In this document: piece after piece, positions 55,237-64,000 of the stretch
Layout of the letters: each line of letters begins with the position of its first letter
Position numbering within the stretch: position 1 is the first letter of the stretch
DNA from: Schistocephalus solidus
Taxonomy: Eukaryota > Platyhelminthes > Cestoda > Diphyllobothriidea > Diphyllobothriidae
Direction: 5' to 3'
DNA length: 64,000 nt
NCBI GenBank assembly: GCA_017591395.1
Contig: WEDG01004522.1
Span: 62,001 to 126,000 of the forward strand
Position numbers and translations under genes: made by a program
The notes under the pieces: generated by a model
Seen by the model: the letters and a program-made list of their open reading frames with translations, nothing else
The model's database searches: none
Told to the model about the DNA's origin: nothing

Positions 55237-57175
55237 TAGTATCGCGCTATAAATAAATTAAGAATTTATATTTGGTTAGCACTGTCAAGGCACTGTCTAA
55301 ACAAACATAAGTAACGAAATAAAGTTATGACAATGTGTGCATATAAAAAGTACAAATACTTAATAATTTAGACAGAACTTGTCCTGCTAGGTCAACATTT
55401 AGCGATGTTTTGAAATTAATGGAGAACTAGAAAAATAGGCAGTAACCGAAAGTTCATACCTTAAAATGGAGGCGGAATTCAATAGGCCTTCATTTTCGAA
55501 TAGAATGTAGGAGAAAAAACTGCTTAGAAAGATAAGGTCAGGTGGTAGAGTAGGGTAATACTGCAGTAGCATTTCAGAATGAGATAATGAAACGTCGAGA
55601 TGTTGCGTTCTTGATCACTTAGGCGTATGAAACAAAATCGCACGAAAATGTGTCAATGAACTTAAGTCCTCAGCATCTTAGTATCCCGAATTAAATTCTG
55701 ATGATTGTTAATATCCAAACGAAATGGCAAAATTTTAGACTGTGGACCACCGAATGTGTACTTCCGTATGACCTCATCGTTTGGATAACTGGTGATATAA
55801 GGAGACATCATGGTTCATGGGGGACTCGAGGTAGCGAAAATATAGTTTCAAGAGTGTCATTTAAATTCCCTATGGTCCTTTCTCCGAGTCATGGGGAAAG
55901 CTACTGGGAAAAGATGAGGAAAATAAAAGGTTAATAGAATCAGTGTTAAGACAAATGTGCAGTGTTCGCTTGAATGCAGATAGACTAGTTAACGACCTAA
56001 TATCAATTGGCAAGTAATTCCAAAGAAAGATATACCTATAAGCAAAGAAGAGAGATCGTTTACACATGGAGGATGCAAGCGGAGGTATAATTAGTGCAGA
56101 ATTTATAAGGTCATAAAGAAGACTACCGGGGTTAATGACAGAAGGCTTTGGGAGAGTTGAGATATTATTTAGTCAGAAAGGGAGACAAGAGCCTGCTTCC
56201 AGTCTCCTGACCCAAAGATATTTTAGCTTCGTTAGCTGGCATCTTGTTGAGTAGGAAGTAATTGAAAGAGTCGGAAATAGGAGTTTTTTTGTGAAATGTC
56301 TTTGGACATTTTCAATTTTGAACGGCTAGATTCGTTCATTTAACCAAAGAAAAGACAGCAAAATTCAAGAATGGGAAGTACAAACATACGATAAAGTCTT
56401 AATTTAATTTCAGGAAGGTAGAAATTATAAGAAATAAAGCCGCAAATCTGAGTAGCTTTGGTCGTTATTCTATCGGCATGAGGCGAAAGATCTACTTTAT
56501 GGGTGTAGCTTAAACCCAAGTCCATGGTGGAGGAACATTCAATCATAGGGCGTCCTTCAAAAATAAGAGGTTTCAGCAGCCTTACAGGCCCAAAACTCAT
56601 GTAGCGACACTATGAAGGTAAGAACTCCATTAGCCATGTGGAGCTCCACGCCGAAAAAGCGTCTAAGTCCGAATGCATTTTTCTAGGCATTGTTCGGTCA
56701 TAGAGTTAGAGAAGGAATACTCACATTTGAGGTCATCAGCATAAATAAAATATTTAGAATGTTTAAATATCGGTGAAATATCATTTATATACAGTAAGAA
56801 CAACAAAGGACCTAAAACGGTACCTTGAAGGACACCACTAACAAGTGGGGTAGCACTTGAGTATGAGGACCATACTAAAACCTTTTGTTTTCGATTATTT
56901 AGGTATGATCTAATAAAGTCAGTAAGGGGACTACGAAATCCTATAGCTTCTCGTTTAGTTAGTATTCCTCTATGAGGCACTTTATCGAATGCCTTAATAA
57001 GATCATAATAGATAACAACTACACAAAGATGATCATTACGAAGAGAGGTAAGTAGATTAAGAAAATACATGTGGCAGGTTTCACAAGAGCGGTCAGGTAA
57101 AAAGCCGCGTTTGGAAAAGTTGATAATTTGATTACTTATGCAAAAATCCGTGATTTGTTTTAAGTCACTTTAAGT
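55237..57175 (-). pseudogene. CR1-B LINE (copy B1), 3' half and 3' UTR
   Basis: From the 5' side: ISNQIINFSKRGFLPDRSCE, then the RT palm ORF 56663-57070 with VVIYYDLIKAFDKVPHRG, GVLQGTVLGPLLFLLYINDI and catalytic YADD in YFIYADDLKCEYS. Next ORF 56340-56600: FGPVRLLKPLIFEG, DLGLSYTHKVDLSPHADRIT, YRMFVLPILEFCCLFFG. The C-terminus is KRSLFFAYRYIFLWNYLPID to the stop at 55870. The 3' UTR (55870-55237) is the inverted match of 37080-37590. A few frameshifts separate the pieces. The 5' half resumes at 60640 after a nested CR1-A. Confidence 0.8.
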
Positions 57176-57282
57176 CATTTTTGAGGGAATCAGGCTTTCA
57201 CCCTTGAGCTCCCTATTCACAATAAAAAATAATAAAAGGATAAACATTTACAGCAATAACTCTGACACATGAAAAATTAAGG

Positions 57283-58966
57283 TCATCGATATGTGTGGGT
57301 CAGGCATAAGCTGCCACTATTGACACAAGCTTCATTATATGTACAATAGTTTCTCAGCAAATGAGTATCCAGTTTGCATTTAAATGTGTCAACAGTTTCC
57401 GAAAGGACCACCTCATCAGGGAGTCCGTTCCATGCACCAATGACCCTCTGTGAAAATGCGTTACGATGGACGTCCATGTGGACCAACTTCCTCTGCAGTT
57501 CAAAGGGATGACCCCGCAGATGTTTCATCTCAGCGAATTCAAAAAAGTCAGCAAATTCTAGGGCACACTCACAAACTCTGATAATCCGGTAGGTTTATAT
57601 GAGGTCACCACGTAGTTGCCTGTAATTGAGAGGAAAAAAAATCAAGTTCAACTAGTCTGGTTTCGTAAGGCAGATAACTAAGATTCTTGACCATCTTTGT
57701 AGCCCTCGCCTGTACTCGTTCGAGCAGTAGATAATCCATCTTAAACCACGGACGCCAGGCCTGGACGGCATATTCCAAATGAGATCGAACAAATGCTCCG
57801 TAGGTTTTTTGGAAAAGTTCCTTATCAATCTGCACAAATCCACGTCTGAGCGCAAATAAAACTTTTTTGTGCGTTAAGCTGCCTTTACACACTGTGAAGC
57901 TGGTTTGCGTGTGGAGTTTATTAGAACACCGAGGTCCTTCTGTTCCTCAACAATCGAAAGGGGCTGCCCATGGAGAAGGTATTAGTAGGAATCATCCTAC
58001 TTACTGGTCTTTCTTGTACGGAGTGTTAGGACCACACACTTCCCAACGTTAAAATTTAAGAGCCAACGAGCAGACAAGCTGCTAAGAGGGTTGAAACTCT
58101 CTTAAAGTGCGTGCCTTTCGGCATCAGATAGGATGACCCTCCACAATTTAACATCTTCTGCAAACCTGATGGCGCTGCAACCCAGATCTTTAACACAGTC
58201 GTTGATATAGACTAAGACGAGTAATGGTCCTAAGACGGAGCCTTGGGGGACACCACTTAGAACCGGAGAAGGTGTTGACTTCGAGGAATCGATGCACACA
58301 GTTTGAAATCTTGCTGTAAGAAAATTTTGAATCCATGTCAGCAGCATTCCCGTTATTCCAATTTCAGATAATTTATAGATTGGACGTTTGTGTGGGAAAT
58401 TTTCAAATGCCTTCTTGAAATCAGTGTAGATGACGTCAACTCTACCAACTTCATCCAATGCGTGAGTTCACTGCTCTGTCAAGAGCAATAAACTGAAAGA
58501 CAAGAGCGCTTCTGTCTGAAGCCATGCTGGAGCTCTGAGAGCAATCGGTTTTCCGCAAGGAACTTCATGGCCGCCTTCTTAATTATTGATTCCATTATTT
58601 TACAGCAAATGGAGGTAAGGATGACAGGCCGATAATTGTTGACATTAGATCGAGCCCCACTCTTGTATATGGGGTATATATTTGCTGCCTTCCATTCGGA
58701 TGGCAGTTTCCAGATCCAAAGGACGAATTGAATATATGCGCTGGTGGTTTGGAGATACCGCTGGCCAGTTCTGTCAAGAACTTTGCCGGTAAATCGTCCA
58801 GACCAGATGACTTGGCTTCTTTGAGATTTTGCAGTTCTCGTTCCACGAGGGGTTCGGGGAAGAGTATATATTCAAGCAATAGACCGGCGTCTATTACACC
58901 ACTGTTGTCGTGGGCAAGCTGAAGTTCCGGTTCTTTAGTGAATACCGAGGCAAAGAACCGACCCAA
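57283..58966 (-). pseudogene. Nested CR1-A reverse transcriptase, inactive
   Basis: RT start: LKEAKSSGLDDLPAKFLTEL, FNSSFGSGNCHPNGRQQIYT (58966-58595). Palm: VIYTDFKKAFENFPHKRPIY, SGVPQGSVLGPLLVLVYIND, RFAEDVKLWRV (58458-58102). Thumb and tail: HKKVLFALRRGFVQIDKELF, AVQAWRPWFKMDYLLLERVQ, LPYETRLVELDF, then the C-terminus to 57283. The change of the first catalytic Asp (FADD to FAED) and the frame breaks make it nonfunctional. The protein follows the intact CR1-A ORF2 throughout. Confidence 0.8.
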
Positions 58967-59391
58967 GAGCTCGGCTTTCTCGCAACTTTCAACGATTTCA
59001 ACATAAGTATTGCGACTGGATCCTTGTTTTTTATTCGACTATTGATATAATGGAATAGAATTTAGGTTTATTTTCCACCTGTTGAATAATTCTTGATTCA
59101 TAGATCTTCCTTGCCTGACGAATCATTTTTCTGACAGCATTTCTGTGGTGAATAAATTCCTTGAGATGCTCTGCTGACCCTGTTTATCTAAAGAACTTCC
59201 ATTTTTTATTCTTATTCTTTAACTGCCTCTTAAGTTCTCTTATTAACCAGACAGGGCGACTAGTCTTTTTTGCACCTTCATCGGACAAAAGCGTTCAATC
59301 AGATCAAGTGAAACCTTCTTAAACGATTGCCAGTCATCCTCTGGTTTCCCTTTGAGCAAACAGTCCAATTGCATGGACATCAGTTCTTCCT

Positions 59392-60132
59392 TTATCGCAT
59401 TAAAATCGGCCTTCCATATAGTTCACTTGCCTTCCGTTCTCTTCTGGCGCTGAGAATAAGGGGATAATCCCACATCAGCGTACTATGGTCACTCTTACCA
59501 AGAGGTGCAATAGAATACACTTCCTCAACGTTAGTTAAGTCCTTCGTAAATACTAGTTCGAGGCAATTTGCTCTCTGTTTCTCTCTTAATCTCGTTGGTA
59601 TGTTAACCTTCTCTGCCAGAGGTTGCTCAAGAGTGAGATCCATTAGCCTGTGGCCGAAGGAAGTTGGCGCACCATCAACAGTCAAATTTACCCAGTCTAC
59701 TGTAGTTGCATTGAAATCTCCAGCAATAAACACCTCCTGGTGACATGCTACTTCCTTGAGCAAATGGAGGATTGACTCGTCAGCTGCACTTGGAATGTTC
59801 GGTGGTCTGTAGATCGTCAAGAATTGTAGGTTCTGTGAACACTCCTTTTTAATCTTTATCCAGAGAAATTCATATTCAGGGAAGATGGAGTGTGCTCGTT
59901 CGACTGCCGAGATTCCTGTCCTAACATATACGGCCACTCCTCCTCCCTTTCTATTTTCTCGGTCTTTTCGAAAAAGTTGGTATCCATCTATCAAAACCTC
60001 GCTATCCGCGATTTCGGCTTTGAGCCACGTTTCCGTAATGGCAACGACATCGGGCGTTCGGTCTGAGACTAGTGCTTTGATTTCGTCTACTTTCGAAAGG
60101 AGACTCTGAGCATTTGTATACAAACATCTCAA
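59392..60132 (-). pseudogene. Nested CR1-A endonuclease domain
   Basis: A 246-codon ORF. Reads RCLYTNAQSLLSKVDEIKAL, VAITETWLKAEI (catalytic Glu), GYQLFRKDRENRKGGGVAVY, FIAGDFNATTVDWVNL (Asp), LREKQRANCLELVFTKDL, then IAPLGKSDHSTLMWDYPL (Asp-His). All EEP catalytic motifs are present, and the order matches residues 1 to about 225 of the intact CR1-A ORF2. It is separated from the RT part by frameshifts between 59390 and 58970. It lies 3' of the ORF1 remnant. Confidence 0.85.
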
Positions 60133-60163
60133 TTAAGACTGGGTAACTCCTCTATATAGACTT

Positions 60164-60638
60164 CTACTCCTTTCGTGTGTTTGAATTATAAGGGTCTGTC
60201 AGTGCTTTCCAAGATGAACTGGTGTCCATCCCGCCCACACTGAGTTCTGATAAGTGGTCGTCCTCTGAGTTCTGGAGAGCGTTCCTTTTATTATTCAAGC
60301 TCTGTACAGTTGGGTTCTTCGTATTTAGTGTCCCTCGTTTGTGTGAGGACCCGCCTTCATGATGTACGGTGTCTGCCACAAGAAAGACCTCTCCTTCACT
60401 TTTATTTCCCCGTCCTTTATTTGTAGGCATTTTTCCCCTAGTTCTATTCTCCTTTTCAGTTCTGTTCTCAGCATCTTCATTTTGTGCCTTTCCGTCGGTT
60501 CATAATCTAGCTGAAAAAACACATCCCTGTGTGAGTTACGGAGAGCCATTCTCTCTTCTAGGAGGCGTGAAGCCTGAAGATCATTTTCAAGAATGATTTT
60601 AAGAGGCCTCGGTGTTGAAAGTTTGAAATTGGTTTTCC
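60164..60638 (-). pseudogene. Nested CR1-A ORF1 C-terminal remnant
   Basis: Reads LSTPRPLKIILENDLQASRL, LEERMALRNSHRDVFFQLDY, EPTERHKMKMLRTELKRRIE and KDGEIKVKERSF. It aligns with RPLKVILTSSQEASLILSRR and FFQQDFSPAERNKRHQLVIE of the intact CR1-A ORF1. After a frameshift a further ORF (60164-60430) fills the ORF1-ORF2 gap. The 5' truncation of the element is here, inside the C-terminal domain of ORF1. Confidence 0.7.
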
Positions 60639-60639
60639 G

Positions 60640-61195
60640 AAGAGTTTAACAAGAGAGAGCGTTTTATGAACACTGCAATAGGTATCAATGTCAGATCTGG
60701 CACCAGATTTAAAAACTGGTATTATAATAGAAGTGTTCCAATAATCGGGGAAGAAACTATTTTCGAGAAATACTGAGAATAATTTGCTTAGTGAAGGTGG
60801 AAAATCCCTTAACTGTTTAATAAGTGAGATTGGAATGTTATCAGTTCCAACCGAATGTTAATTTTTTCGGTGAGCTATTTATTGTTGAATCCGTGAAGGG
60901 GAGAAATTAATGGTTGTTTGAAGTGCATTTGAATTTGAAAGAATAGGAATTGAGGGAGTGAGGCGAGTATCAGTGGTAAAGTGGTTGACAAAAACTAAAT
61001 TAACAATTCTGCTTTGACTTAATCCTCTGTAACGAATTTTTTTGTTACAGTCGAGTAAGGGTGGAGTTACATTCAGACGCTTAGCCGATGACTGAACATG
61101 GAAGATTTGAGCAACAGATTTGGATGAATTGGCATCACTTAATGCCTAAATACAATGTGGATAATTGCTGCAATATGTGTGCAGCCATATTAACA
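60640..61195 (-). pseudogene. CR1-B LINE (copy B1), 5' part before the nested insertion
   Basis: The minus strand reads FVNHFTTDTRLTPSIPILSN, TDNIPISLIKQLRDFPPSLS, KLFSVFLENSFFPDYWNTSI, IIPVFKSGARSDIDTYCSVH, KTLSLVKLFGK. This is the RT start, equal to the blocks GIDGIPNSVIKRVPSFPRLL and GVHETSALAKLLEK in copy B2. The next codons of this protein are found at about 57170, on the far side of the nested CR1-A. The endonuclease of B1 is missing; the copy B2 3' UTR begins at about 61200. Confidence 0.75.
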
Positions 61196-61199
61196 GCAG

Positions 61200-64000
61200 A
61201 AATGAATGATATGGTAGGCATATCCGATTCAGAATGATTTGCCATTTTTACAACAATAGCCAACTATCTTTTACATATACGTTGAACTAGAAACGAAGCA
61301 GTAAAAACTCCTACGGTTAAATCAGAGGCGGAGTTTGGCGATCCGCCAATTTAAAAAAAAACTAGGAGAAAAAACTACTTCAGTAAAAAATTGATAGCTA
61401 GATGCATTGGGATAGTACTGTGATGTTGCCAACAACTGATGAGGGTTCGGAACGCTCCTTGTCGGGTGAGAGATAATATAGCAGTTAGAGCTACTGTTTA
61501 TAACCACCAGTGGAGGTGAGAGAGGAGGAACACATCGTGGACAACAGCGTCGAAACGAAGAAGGGAAAGTAGAGGTCACGAGATCATAATCGAGATGCGA
61601 CCTTGCTGACTGCATAGTCCACAAATCAAAGAAACGAAACCATCAAAACCCGCCGCGATCCACAATTGAACCTGGAGACTATCGTTGGGTTTGCAAAATC
61701 GGAGGAAAGTATCAAGGTGTTCAAGAGTTGGCGATGCTAGTTTAAAAGGGGGGACGAAAAAGTGAATACAAAGATAGACTCTGCAGAGGATGATGGAAAT
61801 ATAATAAGAGACCAATATAAAATCAATGGAGCTGCCTCAAATACCAGGTGGACCCTTTCAAAATCCAAAAGTTGCGAGTGTTGGAAGGAAACAGACAATA
61901 AGGACTTTATATCTTCCGAAGTCAAATGCTTGCATAATTTGAGTTGAAAATCGGTAATGTAGACGACAACCTAATTTCGAGTAGAAGACTATTCCAGATG
62001 AAAGCATATTTGAGGCAAAAAACTGAGAACGGTTAGTCGTGGAGCTAAGGGGTGGTGAAATGATCATGGAGGAATTACGAGTGGCATAGGGTCAATCAAC
62101 CGGAGTGAGAGCGTTAATTCGTGGGAGATTTGGGCTAGAGTTAACGCGAGACAGGAAGCAGAGACCGGCTTCGAGTCTTCTAACCCACAGAAATTTAGTT
62201 TGCTAACTGGCATCTATCCATTTAAGAGATAATCGATCCAGGAAGAGAAAATAGTCTTCGAGTAAAAACCCTCTGAACTTTTTCAATCTTATTGCGGTCA
62301 GAGGTGTTCATCAGCCCAAAGAGAGGACAGCAGTATTCTAGTATAGGAAGAACAAACATGCGGTAAGGTTTTACTTTATTTCCGGAAGGAAGTAATCATG
62401 TGATATAAAACCACATATCTGTGCAGCCTTTGCAGAAATTCGATCTGCATGAGGCGATAATGCTAGCTTATTCGTGTAACTTAGATCTAAGTCTGTTATG
62501 GTTGATCGTTCTAAACGTGTACTATTTTGAAATACTAGGGGTCAAGGAAGCCTGTCGGGGCCAAAACATATGAAACTACTATTGGATGGAGAAAATGCAA
62601 TTTGCCAACTAGAGCTCCAACGTGAGAGTATAAGTAGATCAGTGTTGATTTTATCAACGCAACTATTTGCAGTGTCTTACGAAAATTAATAAATGCACTA
62701 GAGATTGTCAGCGTAAACGATATTTTGTGAATTTTTCAGTAAGGTTGAAGTTTCGTTTATGTTCAGAATGAAGAGAAGGGGACCTAGAACCGTGCCTTGA
62801 AAACGCCACTCGGGATCGGCTGAGGCGTCGAATAGCTATAACCTACTAAGACCTTCTGGCTACAGTTGGACAAGCAGGAACCCATGAATTTAAGGAGAGG
62901 AGGCCGGATGCCGAGGGCATCCTGTTTCACCAGAAGACGTCTGTGCGGTACCTTGTCAAAGACTTTGCTCAGGTCAAAGTTGATCACAACCACTGACTGT
63001 TGCTCATTACGAAGGGAAGTGAAGAGATTAATAAAGCTAAGTTACTCACTTCGCATGACCTTCCAGGTAGAAAACCATATTACGAGTCACTTAAAAGCTT
63101 ATTTTCTAAGCAAAAGTCAAGAATTTTATCAAAAATATTTTTTCAAGAAGTTTTGCTAGAGCCGAGGTTTCATGAACGCCTCGATAATTATTTACGTCCG
63201 AATGAGATCCCGACTTGAAGACAGGAGAAATAATAGATGTCTTCCATGAGTCAGGAAAGAATCCGTTTAAAATATAAACTGAGACTAGATGGCTAAGCAA
63301 TCGGGGAAAGCTTGGCACTCTCTTAATAACTGAGTTTGGAATACCGTCAATCCCCGAAGAGTGCGAGTTTGTTAGACGAATTATTTGCTGACGAATTAGT
63401 TCTAAGGAGAAATCAATGGTGCTGTTAACATTCAATGAGGATGCCTGAAACTTCGGAACCGGTTCAGATTCCATCGTAAGATGGTTTGCAAAGAACGCAC
63501 TAAAAAATGCTGCCTTGTCAGAGTCTTCGAATATTATTTTAATTTTAAAATAGGAATTCGAAACCAATTTAAAAAATTCACTTAGTTTTGCATCCTCATC
63601 GGATGATGAATTAGGCGGGCTGTAAATACATTCGGGAGTCACCTTTTGCCGGGGCGACAGGAAATGGATGCGAAGCAGTAATTACCGGAGAATGACTTTA
63701 TATCTAGATCAAACGGGAAGTGCTTAAATGAAGCTTAAATATAGAGAAGACAACCACCAACACGCTAACTAGTGTAGTCTTGACGGTAGAGATCATACTG
63801 GTTTATGAAAAGCAAAGAGTCGGAAAGTAAGGGATGGGTCCAAGATTCAATTTCACATAAACATCAGGCATTTACTCGAAAGCCATGGCTCTCTGTTGGG
63901 CCATCTTATTAATAACAGATCTAGAATTAAGTAATATGACATTTTGGTTAGTTTGAGTATCCAAACTAGGGTAATCGTTATTTATAAAAAAAACATTTGG
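61200..64000 (-). pseudogene. CR1-B LINE (copy B2), runs off the window end
   Basis: The endonuclease remains at 63990-63650 read VILLNSRSVINKMAQQRAMA and NQYDLYRQDYTS with stops. The next ORF (63106-63642) reads TPECIYSPPNSSSDEDAKLS, AAFFSAFFANHLTME, SSGIDGIPNSVIKRVPSFPR, SWKTSIISPVFKSGSHSDVN. The palm (62784-62993) has NFDLSKVFDKVPHRRLLVKQ. The thumb and tail region is 62560-61860, and the 3' UTR continues to about 61200 with CCTCTGATTTAACCGTAGGAGT. Frameshifts are frequent and the YADD region is degraded. The element 5' end lies beyond the window. Confidence 0.75.

Larger units (their letters stand above)
57176..60638 (-). mobile_element. CR1-A-type LINE nested inside CR1-B copy B1
   Basis: Minus strand, 5'-truncated within ORF1. 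Order: ORF1 C-terminus (60638-60325: RPLKIILENDLQASRLLEER, DVFFQLDYEPTERHKMK), endonuclease ORF 59392-60132, RT pieces 58595-58966 and 58102-58458, C-terminal pieces 57605-57892 and 57283-57528 (HLRGHPFELQRKLVHMD, AWNGLPDEVVLSETVDTFK). The 3' end has TGACTTAAAG/TGACTTAAAA repeats at about 57160-57180. The RT active site is FAED instead of FADD, and there are several frameshifts. It splits the host CR1-B ORF between LVKLFGK (60640 side) and KQITDFC (57160 side). Confidence 0.8.

Overview
The window reads as animal nuclear DNA that is AT-rich and packed with retroelements. I found no convincing host gene, rRNA, functional tRNA gene, CRISPR array or bacterial-style operon. The mix of elements fits a flatworm, most likely a tapeworm of the Spirometra/Schistocephalus kind. 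It includes Penelope-like elements with GIY-YIG nucleases, CR1-type LINEs, an APE-type LINE with C-terminal zinc fingers, tRNA-Arg-like SINEs and a Ty3/gypsy pol fragment. The organism is an inference from family resemblance, not from a search.

Layout. 0-12.2 kb holds fragments of a noncoding repeat (called R1 here) and several Penelope-like (PLE) copies. The best is at 6.4-8.1 kb: reverse transcriptase plus GIY-YIG nuclease, bracketed by 122-bp inverted repeats, with a complete hammerhead ribozyme core. A decayed second PLE lies at 10.4-12.2 kb and a C-terminal remnant at 1.2-1.8 kb. 12.2-19 kb is mostly unassigned, with a telomere-like tract, a palindromic tRNA-like element, an 85-bp palindrome and a possible RTE-type fragment.

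19.2-23.1 kb is a broken zinc-finger LINE (family C, copy 1). It is followed by a long ATG/GGA microsatellite and a 5'-truncated gypsy integrase with a probable 3' LTR (24.1-26.4 kb). 27.6-32.2 kb has SINEs, an (AG)n tract, a MITE-like element whose core is degenerate telomere-like repeat, a tRNA-like element with inverted ends, a PLE N-terminal scrap and an R1 repeat. 32.2-36.6 kb is a second, longer family C LINE on the minus strand.

37-42.4 kb carries a CR1-B 3' end, another R1 and a decayed CR1-B. 42.8-47.9 kb is a nearly intact CR1 element (CR1-A): ORF1, ORF2 with endonuclease and reverse transcriptase, and a TGATAC tail. Each ORF is broken only by a one-base homopolymer indel. 48.3-54.1 kb has LINE 3' ends, a broken Tnp2-like DNA transposase, SINEs and a third R1. 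55.2-64 kb is a nest of CR1 elements on the minus strand: a CR1-A copy inserted inside a CR1-B copy, next to another CR1-B that runs off the window.

The genes do not form a pathway. They are independent mobile elements layered by repeated insertion. SINEs and R1 have no coding capacity; the SINEs presumably used LINE machinery in trans.
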